Shown: positions 49,925 to 61,700 of the stretch, one piece after another
How the letters are laid out: each line of letters begins with the position of its first letter
Numbering within the stretch: position 1 is the first letter of the stretch
Assembly (NCBI GenBank): GCA_012845835.1
Contig: JABAKD010000016.1
Location: 16,769,625-16,833,624 of the forward strand
DNA: 64,000 bases
From: Undaria pinnatifida
Taxonomy: Eukaryota; Sar; Phaeophyceae; Laminariales; Alariaceae
Direction of reading: 5' to 3'
Notes under the pieces: model-generated
Seen by the model: only the letters and a program-made list of their open reading frames with translations
Told to the model about the DNA's origin: nothing
Database searches by the model: none
Position numbers and translations under genes: made by a program

Positions 49925-50105
49925 TGCACAAATCGACTTGCGGAAAGCGCGAGAGCGTGAGTTAGCAACACTCGATGAAAAATCGACGAGCAGTGCGATT
50001 GCTGAACCCTATGAGTATGCGCGATAAAAATTGAAGGCAAGAACCGGGGGGAAGAAGGGACGACACCTGTGACCACGGCTTGTCCGGAAGCTGGAAAGCA
50101 GATGT
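49925..50105 (+). repeat. SINE F body, copy 3
   Basis: GCACAAATCGACTTGCGGAA, GCGCGAGAGCGTGAGTTAGC and CACGGCTTGTCCGGAAGCTG, about 90 percent identical to 19638-19815. Head missing. Confidence 0.7.
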
Positions 50106-50110
50106 GTGTA

Positions 50111-50255
50111 ATTTTTTTTTTCTTCTTTTTTTCATCCTCCGGCGGACGGGGAAAAATAAAGCTTAAGCACACCACACTTCCACGTATTTTCATACGCGTC
50201 ATGTGTCGATTTAACTCAGTTACTTTTGCAACCCAACGCTAGCTGGCACTGGCAC
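50111..50255 (-). repeat. SINE D, copy 4
   Basis: T-rich start, CATCCTCCGGCGGACGGGGA, ACACTTCCACGTATTTTCAT, TGTCGATTTAACTCAG and AACGCTAGCTGG. Abuts SINE F copy 3, suggesting insertion at its 3' tail. Confidence 0.7.
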
Positions 50256-50359
50256 GTAAAAAGAGAGAAAAAAAAAAGGACGCATGCTTCGATGATCGAT
50301 GTAGCAGCTTTCGTCTGAAGTGGTTTTTGAATTTGACGGGACTCTTCAACCCAAATTCG

Positions 50360-50530
50360 TCGGAAATCGTCCATTTTGTTCTGCGTGATTCTCGTTGTGA
50401 GCCCAGGTCATGGGATTTTCTTATCCGGTAGCGGTTTTAGTTTTCTCCAAATCGATTTTGGGAGAGGTCTTAAGCTCCCAAACTGAGGAAAACTCGGAAA
50501 AAAAGCGGTGCACCTCGATCGTAGCACGCG
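50360..50530 (+). repeat. Dispersed repeat B, 3' part
   Basis: CGGAAATCGTCCATTTTGTT, then TCATGGGATT, GGAGAGGTCTTAAGCTCCCA and GCGGTGCACCTCGATCGTAG; corresponds to 3880-4090. Confidence 0.45.
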
Positions 50531-50647
50531 TCTGTAGATCTTGCTGCCGGGGCAGAGCTTGTATGATCTCATCGATCTAGCACATGCTTTCTGGGTTGGA
50601 TCTGCACTACATAGATCCCGCCCAACAACGACAGGCACAGACTAACC

Positions 50648-51185
50648 TATAAACTCGTCTGGGTCTGGTCGGCGTCACCAGGGCACTGGCAACTGGCAAA
50701 AATTGTTTTCGTTTAGTTTTCAAGAGCGCCCCCCCCTCCTTTTCAACTCAGGCACCCCGGGGGCATCAAGCCAACCACACCCCGAGGGGGAAGCTTGTAG
50801 GATCTACTACTGCAAATCATCGAGATCATCTAGATTACGATATGTCCCACTATGTGAACTCGTGTCCCAAAAAGTGACAAAACACACATAAAACTGCATC
50901 AGCCACCCGAAACAAAGCTAAAAACTCGTCTGGGTTGGCCGGTGCCACTTGCCGTGTGTGTTACTTGTGCGGTGGCGAATTGTTCTCGTTGAGTGGTTTT
51001 CAAGAGCTTTCTCCCTCCATTTTTCAATTTGCTACGCCCCCGGGACGTCAAGCCAACCACATCACGAAGGGGGGGAAGCTTGTAGGATCTAGATCATCTA
51101 GATGGTCTAGATCATGATCTGTGAGATGTGTGAGATCGTGTCCCAAAAAGTGACAAAATACAAAAACAACTGCATCAGCCACGCC
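50648..51185. repeat. Tandem duplication, about 275-bp unit
   Basis: Both units run ACTCGTCTGGGT, TTTTCAAGAGC, CATCAAGCCAACCACA/CGTCAAGCCAACCACA, AAGCTTGTAGGATCTA, GTGTCCCAAAAAGTGACAAA, AACTGCATCAGCCAC. The second holds an extra GATCATCTAGATGGTCTAGA palindrome. Confidence 0.75.
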
Positions 51186-52490
51186 AAGCAGCCCGGGCTG
51201 ATGATGATCGGGGAGGTAGGTTCCCCAACTGCAGTGCACGGAGATCTCCGGCACGTGTGCAGCACGCTACTAGATAAGTAGCAACGAAAACCTGCTTCTG
51301 CTGTAACACAAAAAAGTTACGGTGCGTATGTGTCACGTTTGCAGTGCAACTGCACCCATGTTTGGGGTCCAAAACTGCTTGGTTTTAGACTGGGATGTGC
51401 TTTGTTGTATTCTCAAAATAGCAGAACGTATAAAACACGCACCATACTGGTAGAGAGTATGTAGAGGCTTTGAGCACGTACATGTTACCAATATACTCGT
51501 GGCAGCAATTCACACGGAAGAAAGTGCAGATACTCGGCAGGCTGGATGCTATGCAGTAAAATTTGGAGTGGAAAAAATTGTCTTCAGGGAGGTTTCGGGG
51601 TATTTGGGCTCAGTTCTGACCATTTCTGATCAGAATCGCGTCTTATGGGAAGTTTCTTGGGAAAAAAAGCTCCTCCGAGATTTTACCACCGATAAAATCT
51701 GCTGGTTTGCCCAAATTTTACCAAACTCATAAGTGGTCAAATTTGATTTTTTCCATACCTCGGAGGCTATGTACGAGTGTATATGGGTTTTAGACTGATA
51801 TGGGATACGGCGGGACTATAGGAGACACGCTACGTATAGATTTGTACGCAACCACAGCCTACCACTGCTCATGCCACGGCTAGGACACAGCACCCTTGCA
51901 CCGACCACCACCAAGAGGGAGCTAACCCGTATTTCCTTGCCGCCACCGCGTGTGTTGTAGCGGCCCTACAGCTGCGCTAGGCAATGGATACAGGCGCTGA
52001 TGCTCCATGAGAGAGGGCTTCTCTCTCCCAGCGACAGTAGCAGCCCTACAGCTTTCTCATTCCGTGCCCTATCGTCGGCGAGCTGGTGGTGAAGGGGGAT
52101 GATTGCCCATTCTGGCGTGGGTCACTCGTGGAGTTCAAAATCTGGCTCGACAAGAGCACTATTCTGTATTGGCTGATTCCCATATGAACCACAGCAAAAA
52201 AAATCAAAACCACGATAAGACGGCCCACGGAACATCTCCATGTTTTTTTTTTTTTGACGTTTGAAAATCCACCTTCCGTCCACTTTTTGCCACTCAAGTT
52301 TTACTGCGTTGGATCCAGTCGCAGCACTTAACAAATGCCCCGGTGCTGTAGGGAAATAAGAAACGCTAACTACAGTAGCAAACAACAACGTTTATAATAC
52401 AAAACTGCAGTGAAACTATCAGTAGCGTAGAATACACCCTGCTGCACCCAAAATACGAGTACATGTTGCCATCGCTGGTACTAGTTCATA
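51186..52490. other. No gene seen
   Basis: 1.3 kb without recognisable exon or clear repeat. Confidence 0.4.
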
Positions 52491-52497
52491 CTGGGGG

Positions 52498-52618
52498 GAG
52501 TCGCCAATACATCCTTCATGAGGGCATATGACACACCCTCCCCGTGATACGTACGATCGGGGTATCACACACAGCTCGCGAACATGAGCTTCGACGAAAT
52601 CCTCGACCTCACTGCCGT
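52498..52618 (-). repeat. Core repeat J, long subfamily, copy 8
   Basis: GAGTCGCCAATACATCCTTC, ATCGGGGTATCACACACAGC and ATGAGCTTCGACGAAATCCT, inverse of copies 4-6. Confidence 0.6.
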
Positions 52619-53084
52619 AGTTTATTTTTAATTTGTAATAAAACGAGACCATGCACAAATTCGAAGTGGCGTGTTCCCAAAACGTGGATTGCGGTTTCGG
52701 AAAGGGGTTATCACATTGTAACCCCTTGAGGATGTCAGAGGGAAAACATGCAAAAAAAAAACATCCGCGACGAAAACCGCATCATCCACACCAAGCAAAG
52801 CGAGCTGTCGTGTCGGTCTAAGGGAGGCCGCTGTGATTGTCGGCTTATCTCGAACTCCAATGCAAGTAGACGTAAGACACGCGCGTAGCATGCATGCACT
52901 GCACGCACACACTACGATGAGAGCGCACTTACTTATCACTTGTGTTATCGCGGTACAGGAGTCGTGGGGTACATGCTGCATGCGCACAGCGTATACAGAC
53001 GGTTACGGTTCGGTGCGTCGACGCGCCGTTTTGACCACCAGAACAGCTGCAGCAGAAAAGCAAAACACCACCGCCACGGTGACG

Positions 53085-53248
53085 TGGCGGATAAGCTGCT
53101 GCCGCTGCTGCTGCCGGGCTGATATGCTGCAGCTGCCGGGCTGATATGCTGCTGATGCCGGGCTGATATGCCGCTGCTACTCCCGGGCTGATAAGCTGCT
53201 GCTGCCGCTGCTACGGACGGATAAGCTGCTGCTGCTGCTACTGCTGCT
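53085..53248. repeat. GCTGATATGCTGCTGCCGGG minisatellite
   Basis: About six units of 20-30 bp built from GCCGGGCTGATATGCTGC with GCTGCTGCT spacers. Confidence 0.7.
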
Positions 53249-53259
53249 TTTGCATAATC

Positions 53260-54080
53260 TTCTACACGAGATGAAACTGCAAACTGCAACTGGTGAGCTT
53301 CCAAGAAGACAAGAACAAAAAACAAACCATTAACATGCAGCACCCTCCGAGTCGTATTATACGTCTATCGATTACCAGGCATATATTCACGAGCAATACG
53401 TAACATAATTCATAGCACACAAGGGACCGATTTAGCCCCCAAGCTGGATTGCATTCCAATCTCGAGTACGACGACAGCATTAACGTACGAACCAGGTTCA
53501 CCAATCGAACCGGACGTCATCTCCTTCATCGGATACACCATAGCATACGAGTCCGCGTAAAGAATGCATACAGACACATCAGGTATAAGACACCTCAATT
53601 AATAGTACGCATACATACCAGGCGCTGGTACACAGTAGTAGTAGTGGCACAGCAACGCAGGGGAGAGGACGGTCTACGAGTCCCACCACATATGAGGTAA
53701 AACTTACTTGTACACTTATGAACCCTTTTTGAACGCAGGTACAGCGACCTAAAAAGCGACCAGTGAAGCGCGCGCGACGTTATCGGCCGTCAAAATAAAA
53801 AGGGCGTTCAACAGGACAAGTACCACGCTGCGCGCGTGTCGTTCATCTCCCTCCCCTGCCCTCCGGCTACTCCCCCTAGAGACGCGCTCAAGCTAGAGGT
53901 ACACTTTTTTTCTTCTGCCTGAGGCTCCTCTCACTTGAAGAGGTCCATATTATACACAGTGTACCTCACCCAGCAACTGATTTTGAGCAAAACAGAAAGC
54001 GCAGCCCAATGAACAACCTTGTGGCGTATGTATTAACTGGCATACACAACAATCAGTTCGCAAAGACAAGAAAATGACAT
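53260..54080. other. No gene seen
   Basis: No splice-supported exon or ordered repeat recognised. Confidence 0.4.
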
Positions 54081-54081
54081 T

Positions 54082-54359
54082 CCGACAATTTTATGTTAAT
54101 ATGGGGTAAGGAGACCCGTCATTCAGAAAACGTTTTGACCACAAAGAGGTAGCAGGTATACCTTAATACCTACCGTGGCATATCGTAGCACGCTTCCCTA
54201 CCCTAGTAGCCCGGGCCGCTTCGTGTGGCCGAAGCCGCAATCGTCAATTTATTTTGACCCTTTCTCCCTGACGCGTGCTACGATGTAGGTATTAAGGTAT
54301 ACCTCTTTTTGGCCAAAACACTTTCTGAACGACCACGCACCTTAACCCAAAATCGTCGG
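54082..54359. mobile_element. TIR element of the GGTATACCT family, 278 bp
   Basis: Imperfect TIRs of about 80 bp: left CCGACAATTTTATGTTAATA then CCCGTCATTCAGAAAACGTT and GGTATACCTTAATACCTAC; right is the inverse, ending TTAACCCAAAATCGTCGG. Related in layout to the MITE at 4093-4412. Confidence 0.7.
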
Positions 54360-54859
54360 GAACGTCAATCTTGTTTAGCAAGATTATTGTCTCAGTATAC
54401 CTGGGCCAGGGGTTTGTCATCGGATTGCACTTTCAGATTTATCAAAGTCAGTTTTGGGGGTGAGGTCGAGATGGATTGGATCCTCAGAAACAAAAATGTT
54501 GCACCTTTGGCGTGGCGCGTGTCTCCTTTCAACAAGAGGAAGGGGTGGAAGAGCAAATTTTGAATACCATTATAAGACAAAGCTTGAAGCTCATGACAAC
54601 AAGACCATAAGCCTTTTCGTCGAGAGCGGATGATCACACATACTCAACAACACTCTGCTCGTATCGTTCGCTAGCTGAGGCAGAACCTCGTTTCGCTGAG
54701 GACGACCCTCAAATGCGGTCGGCGTGGGATCACGGCGCTCGATGGGCCATGCCGGCGGCTAATTTTACACAGTAAGCAGGGTCAGTTTGGAGGGCTAGGT
54801 CCGAGTGGGAGCAGGTCTGGGTATGAACAGGGCGCCAAGCGGGAGCATGGTGCATATGT

Positions 54860-55302
54860 GTGTGCGCGCGTTGACCAATGAAACATCCCGAAACATGTTG
54901 ACCAAAGGACGGGCTTGTCGAGTATCTGGTATACTACCTGGATAGTGAAAAACTCTCGTAGGTCAATAGAGCCTGCTCTATTAATAGGCAGATCCCCACT
55001 TGTTTATTTAATGTCACTTGTACTTTCCAGCTTCTGGGCAAAAACCGTGGTCACAGGTGTCGTCCCACTCGTTCGACACAATAGGTGTGTGCGTCTGTTG
55101 ACCAACGAAACATTCCCAAACGTGAGCGTGCCACCAGTGAATGGGCCTCGTCGAATAAGTGGTAGGCTTTACTGTTTTCGATGCGAAGCGGACTCCGGCC
55201 GCTGGCTTACTTCCCCAAAAAATGGGCCTCGTCGCATAGGTGGTAGGCTTTACTGTTTTCGATACGAAGCGGACTCCGGCCGCAAGCATATTTCCCCACG
55301 AG
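54860..55302. repeat. Duplicated blocks including an 81-bp tandem pair
   Basis: 55141-55221 and 55222-55302 are about 88 percent identical (ATGGGCCTCGTCG to CTTCCCC). 54865-54925 and 55089-55150 also share GTTGACCAA.GAAACAT.CC. Confidence 0.7.
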
Positions 55303-55374
55303 ATGCACAAGCCAACAACCGCACCAACACCGCCCTGCCACCTTCTCACTGATAATGCCGCTAGGTACCCATCG

Positions 55375-55640
55375 TGTTTACAATAGCATCGGCAACGGCA
55401 GGAGCAACAGCACCGTCCCAGCCACCACCACCGCCGCCGTCACCACCACAACAACCACACCTCCATCACCACTACCACCACCACCGACACCACTACTCCC
55501 ACCGCCAACACCAACACTAACACCAACACCACCACCCCCACCACGACTGCCGCCACCACCACCACCATCGCTGCCGCTGCCACCAACAACACCAACACGG
55601 TCACCAGCCTCAACAGATGATTGCCTCACACCCCACTCCA
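55375..55640 (+). repeat. ACC-rich low-complexity tract
   Basis: CACCACCAC and CACCAACACCAACAC words for about 260 bp; the Pro/Thr-rich open frame follows from composition. Confidence 0.7.
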
Positions 55641-55970
55641 CCCCACCCCGCTACAGTATGTCGTTCGACGATGTCATCCATATGCAAGAAAGTACGCACA
55701 AGGTGCCGAAGTCCGCCTCAGAAGCGGGTCTTGGTAGGATGCAGCTCACGATTCATGCGACGCGCCGAACACCCCACGACGCTTGGCGCTTGGTGCAAGC
55801 ATTGTCTACCTAGTCGGTGATAACCCCACGTGTTCAGTCCCGACATTGAAGGGGTGCGAGCGTCTACGGTATTAAGACTACGGCCATGCATGACATGAGT
55901 ACACTCCCATACCCAGCCCCACCCACCCCACCCCACCACCACCCCAGCCCACCCCGCCCTACCCACCCAC

Positions 55971-56383
55971 CTGAGTACGAGCACTTGCGCCTTCGTGACG
56001 ATGGCCGTTGCCCTGAAATCCACATTGCCTCCTTTCTCCGAGCACCTCTGTCCATTGCAAAGGTACACGCCTGCGCTGAGCTGTAGGTGCAAGGATGACC
56101 GTGAGTGCTTGCTTGACTCGGGACGGAAGTGCACGCACTTGGGCAAGTAGTAGGTGTTGCCGTCTTCTGCTTTGAAAGTTCGTCGACTTTCGAAGCGAGG
56201 TACCTTGCGTCTCTTGAATTCCGCGGGGCTCCGGGGGATAGTGAGGGAGCTGTTGTTGCTGTTGTTGTGGTTATTGGGGGAGGTTCGATATCTTGCGGTG
56301 GTGGTGGAAGTGGTGGTGATCAGTTGGGGTTGGGGTTGGTGTTGTTGGTGTTGGCTTGGTTGTTGGTGTTGCTGCTGCTGCTC

Positions 56384-56455
<72 letters not shown>

Positions 56456-56983
56456 GTGCTGTTGCTGCTGCTGCTGATGATGATGATGTTGTTGTTTCAG
56501 CTGTTGCTGCTGCTGCTCCAACAGCAGCGTTGGGGTTGTGGCCGAGGGCAAGTGGGAGGAGGAGGAAGAGGAGAAGGAGGAGGAGGAGCACATAGGCGTT
56601 GACTTCGAGGCAACGCTTGTCGTGGCACATGTCGGCGTGCTGGTCGATGCCGCCGCTCCATTCTCCACGGGGGTTGCTTTTACTGGTGGTGGTGGTGGTG
56701 GTGGATGCGTGGACGTCACCGATGGCGGCAAGGATTCAGATTCTACAGGTGCTTCACATGCATCCCCTGCTCCACCTGCTGCTGCCACCGACGTTGCTGC
56801 TGCTACCGCTGCTTCTGCTACAGGGGCTGTACCGGGCTTGCTAAGCGAAAGCGGAATCGGGTGATCAACAGCCCCTTGCTCGGCCGGCGCTGCTTCGTGG
56901 CAGGTGTCTTCTCCAGGAAGAGCTCGACAAGAGGAAGGCGCCCGTGACGGGTGTGGGCCTCTACCACTGTGAGGGTCTTCCAT
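55971..56983 (-). CDS. Polyglutamine-rich protein exon, unknown function
   Basis: Continuous - strand frame. With ATG at 56983 (MEDPHSGRG) it gives 337 codons to a good donor (CTCAG/GTGGGT) at 55971. Order: Pro/Ala/Ser-rich part; a CAG/CAA tract at about 56525-56330 encoding a long Gln run with His interruptions; Thr/Asn-rich linker; then a basic ordered end (FKRRKVPRFESRRTFKAEDG, NTYYLPKCVHF). The 2-nt exit phase is compatible with the last exon of the 45437-47613 locus but not with its first visible exon. In the 5' part another frame (56967-56843; LPLVELFLEKTPATKQR) has higher GC3, so the 5' structure is uncertain. PolyQ is common in transcriptional regulators; no DNA-binding domain recognised. 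Confidence 0.45.
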
Positions 56984-57744
56984 GAGGCAGGGTGGTGTGG
57001 CTCTCGCTCTTTCGTTCCTAGGTTGCGCCAAAACGTGTGTGATAAAGAGAGTGTGGTACACATTTGGCAGGTTTTCACAGCAGCCTGAGAGGCATTTCCG
57101 AAACGGCCAATTATTTTGTTCGGCGAAACTACATCGAGGTTCGTGGCGACGACATCGAGATGCCACGAACATCACGCCGAGGGGGAGACAGGCAAAGGAT
57201 AGCGGTCTGCCAGGAACATGCGGCACACAAAGGTATGGTGGTGATGCTTCTCGGTCCTTGCCGCGTGTAGTTTTTTATTGTAAAAGCCAAACAGCTACAG
57301 CGGCACTTGTCCTTGCACTCCGAATTTTGTCATCTTGAGTGCTCGTCTCCCCTTCCAAAAAGGTTGTTTGTTTGTGCATGTCCTGCTCTTCGTCGTACCT
57401 TCGACTATGTGCGGTTGTCATGCGACGCCGTCTCGTATGGCAGCTTGTGGCCACATAACTGGTATCTCCCTAAGATGGTGAATCAGCACAGGCACTGGGT
57501 GCTCTGGATGTCGATTCGTGGGAAAAGCATATACACATGATATGCACCACTATTAGTAGTTGATGTCAGAGCACAACGCCGAAGATATTCCTACATGCTC
57601 CGGGAACGTCGATAAACATGTTGGTTATCTGGTACACGTATCGGCAGTGTATACGGCGATTCACTCGAACGCAGCCTGCATACCATATGATATCGTACAG
57701 AGCTCTATTAACAGTCGCGTAAACGACCGTATACAAGGTAACAC

Positions 57745-58625
57745 GCATGATACCACACCCAGGGGTAACATTTTGAACTTTACGAGGTAGTGTTTTCAAC
57801 GGGTGTGCTGCATAAGGGTGTGCTGTCTACCGCATCTCATGTGGTTAGCCACCATGTGCGGGAGCCCCGCAAGCTACGAGTAGGAGGTGTGATAACTAAG
57901 AGGTATGGCAACAGTTTCAGCGATCGCTAGGGTGTGTGAACAGACGCCGGCCAGCTTGCAGGGGGTGTGATAGCAATGGGGTGTGAAAACAAGGAAAGGG
58001 TGTGATAACAATGCCATATCACGTGAGAAACGATCGGTGTACCTTTATTTCCATTCCCACGCAACCGGCGGCGATGGTCAGCCCCACGGTTGAAACCCGG
58101 GGACGGCAGAAAAAAGTCTTGCCTTGCTGTAATACAGAAAAGCAGCTAGGTACAGGTAGAAATATTTTATTGCGAAACTCGCTGCTGTCAGGGGTACGGG
58201 TGCTGTACCGGGACCGTTCCCGGTAGCGGGGGCTTAGGGCGCAGTAGGAGGAATAGCAAACGCGGCCGGTGTGCGTCTTCAAAAACGTCCCGCCGTTCCA
58301 AGGGGCGAGGTTATCACGCTTAGTTTGGGTGGGTAGCCAGAATGGTTAACTTTTTACCGGAGCCCAGTGGGCTACTACCTTAACACTGGTAGGTGGACTG
58401 TGCCCAGAGAACAACGACATGATCGTCGCTCGTGGCATGGCAGCGGCAGATAATGGCAATGTCGGGGGCACTGACAGGCTCGGCCCACTGCTGTGGTGGG
58501 GTGCACTTGCCTCCACGTTGGTCTCGATGTCTCCATACCGGTGCAATACATTTCGAACAAGATACGTACGGCTTTCAGGCGTACCTCGGCAGGGGTGTGC
58601 TATGCAACATACCCCCGGTGATAAA
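57745..58625. mobile_element. Large TIR element, copy 2 (inverse orientation)
   Basis: GGGTGTGCTG, GGGTGTGATA and GGTGTGATAACAATG words plus a block at 58015-58110 (GCCATATCACGTGA, GGTTGAAACCCGGGGACGGC) that is the inverse of 9825-9900. Ends are degraded compared with 8938-10267. Confidence 0.55.
58312..58390 (+). mobile_element. TRIM LTR fragment
   Basis: CACGCTTAGTTTGGGTGGGT, GGTTAACTTTTTACCGG resembles the LTRs at 22191-22275 (inverse) and 61431-61512. Lies inside the TIR-element copy. Confidence 0.45.
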
Positions 58626-58765
58626 ATAGTGAGCAATCGATTTTCGAACGAAACTCACGTCTCAATCTCTCCTCTAGATCTCATCGATGTTCTCCCAAAA
58701 CTTACCTTCCAATCTCGCCCCTTGATCTCGCCTCTCATTCTCAAAAAAGGGCATCGATTTTCTAG

Positions 58766-61700
58766 ACACTGCGGTGATCGACGAGGATTTGATAGGAGGG
58801 GCGCTGGTCGAGGAGGCCGATGGCGACCAGCACATTTCGTCGATGACCACTTTCGAATTAGCCCAGGTACGGTACCGTACTATTGACAGTTTGTTTTCAA
58901 CAGGTTATATGAACACCGGTCAGGTTTTTCAATGCTTGTTTTTCGAAGCGACCAATCGGGTGCCTCTATCGATGTTTTTTTTCTCGCGCGATGCACAACG
59001 GTTTTGATGCATCTGCTACTCGCGCTACTGCTACTGCAGCTTCCATTGTTGTTGTTCGGGTCGTGAGTATTGTATTCCGGGTACTGCTATGAGTACTACA
59101 GTTGACACGATGGGCAGGGGGAGGAGACGCTAAAAAACGCACCGTGTCAATGTTTCATGTTGGAGGGCAGTTTAGAAGTTATTCGAGGTACAGTCTTCCC
59201 GCCGTAGGGGTACAGCGGAATTTTCCGAGCGCCTAACATGAGAACCTCGATACCTCACTCCGAAACATGACTTCGAAGACATTCGTGCTCGCAACCCAAC
59301 CAACGTGCACACTCGAGCTAGTCCTGACAACAAACATACTCGTCATATTATCATGCCGACAGATAGCTGCTGCAGCACGCTTGAGGAGCCCAACCGGTCA
59401 GAAACCGTATGGCCCAACAACTCCTATCATGGGATGACTCGGAAGTTTGTTATTCATTCGAAATATTAGTAGCACGTCACTTACATCAAGAGGGTTTCAC
59501 CACTTGCTCGAAGTAGCTTACCAATTATTCCACGGGTATTTAGTATTTACAACGTACACACCCGGTATTCGGCTGGTAGTTAGTCATCCACTAACTCGAC
59601 GTAGTTTGCCGCTCGTTCGACGGGTAGTTTGCCACTTCTTCGACGGGCATTCTACCACTCATTCGAAGGCTAAATTCCCACTTCTTATTTGACGAGTAGT
59701 TTATCGTTCATTCGATCAAGAGTACCTCATATTCGACAAAACTGGGTGCGCTGACGGCGGCCGACCCTCGATTGTCTGTGGCTGACCCTAGACTTTTGGA
59801 GTTCGGGGTAGTCCGACTGCATCGATTGCCGTGACAGACAGCTTTACGTGCCGTTCCTAGCCTGCGGGAAGAGCGTGCAGTAACACGAGTATCACCATGC
59901 CTCACGCGTGTCGCACATCTGCCCATGTTACTGTTCGGACATACGAGGTACACACACGCCCGGGCTGCTTCATGAGGGCGATGCCGTATTTGATCAAGTC
60001 TACGAGTAGGATACTACAGCATCGTTTATGGTATATGTTTTGCTCATCCCTTCTAATATCTTCGAACTTTTATTTCTTCTCCTCCTTCTCCCTCTCTAGA
60101 TGCAACTCAGATCCGGGGGTCACTGAGCAGGCGCTTCCCACCTCTCTCTCCCCACAACGGTACGCGCCTTCGCTTTTATCTCGAGCAGACTCCAGCTCTT
60201 TTGTTTCTCCCCTCGTCGATTTGCATCGAATCGCGCCTACCCACGCTGCTAAGCGCTCTCAGCAGTTGTTTCCCTTGATTTTTTTGCAAATAAACTCCAA
60301 ATTCCGGCCCACGTACAGTGTGTCAGGTAAATCATTATTATATTTAGTATTATGGTATTTTGTAGTCTTACATAATATTATATAGTATTAGAATTATTTA
60401 GTATTATGTAGGGTTTTATATGAAGGTCGCCTTCTCCGACAATGTGGGCCTTGTCGTGGTCTTGGGCGGACGTTGACCGCGGCCGAGACTCATATGTTCT
60501 TTAGTACATGTGGCAAGGAAGTGCCTTAACAAAAACAAATCTCTCGCGTTAAGCGACGGAAGATTTCATATTGAGAAGAGGGAGCTTGGGTCGTTCTCGT
60601 AGAGGTTCCTGGGCTCCCGGTCGCACTCGGAGTTGATATTGCCAAACGTCAACAATTATGAAGATCCAACATTGATGGCAGATCATATAGAGCAGGCGTT
60701 GGTTAACGCGCCTTTATGGTCGGTATGTGTGATCGGAGATTGACGATATTGACGTACCCGGTCCTCCACATATATCCTCGTCTTCAATTTCCACTTGCGA
60801 CTAAAGGCCACTCGCGCAAGTGGCTCTGCACGTCGATTAAAAAGAAAGGAATTGATTCAGTTTGCCGGAGCAGCGTTACAAACAAATCCATGGTATTATC
60901 ATGGAATAAATAGTGATGTTCATCCTGGCAACGCACATAGGAACAGTCATATACATGTCAACGATGATACATTCGTAAAAACGCGCGGCCGGTGTATCAC
61001 GCAGCTTGCAAAGATGAGTATCGACCCTAAATTTGTCAAACTCACAGCTGACGTGTTAACAATATTTCCTTAAATAGTGCATATTGGAAGAAAAAACGAA
61101 AAACGAAAAACTTTAAACTGGCACGAAATAGAGTACATAGCCACCCCCATCCATATCTTATAGGGCTTGGGTTTGTCAACCTTTTGCCAGCGGAAACGAA
61201 CTAATACCCCCTAATCCCTTAACAAATGGCATCGTCGACAGACAACGTTCTTTTGGGTCGTGGGTTCGAAACTCCCCATCCACTAAATGTAATTTTTTAC
61301 GACTTTCCCCATGTCAAACTTGAAAAAAACTCTCCCCGTTATCCCCAGGAAATAGAACAGCGTGGGTGTTGAAAGGTTCGCCCGCATATCCGGCCGACGT
61401 GCTATACCGCCGGTCCAGGGGGGAAACGTATTCTTAGCTTAGTTTTGGGTAGGCAATTGGGTTAACCTTTTACCAGTGGTCAAACGGATTAGTACAGTGT
61501 AATTCCTCAACGCTTACCCGAAATGCGACCTCCCTACAGTTTGTTTGTGTGATTGTCTGTTTTTTTTGTCGCCATCCTTTTACTCTCCAGCTCATTTCGT
61601 AAGAGGTTTTACCCTCAACGATCTTCTGGACAAGCCGTGGCCACGGGTGTCTTCCCTTCTCCCCCGGTGGTACCCTTCATTTTTTATCGCGCATAGGGTC

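Noticed and set aside
55718-55970. Downstream extension of the polyQ frame
   Set aside because: Follows a strong donor and overlaps a dispersed motif also found at 5310 and 5826, so it is probably intron.
56843-56967. Alternative - strand frame with higher GC3 in the polyQ locus
   Set aside because: Possible true exon with a GTACAG donor, but no consistent downstream join could be fixed; noted under the polyQ entry only.
57064-57270. 68-aa + strand ORF (RNYIEVRGDDIEMPRTSRR)
   Set aside because: Looks protein-like but overlaps the - strand polyQ locus, lacks splice partners and shows mixed third-base use.
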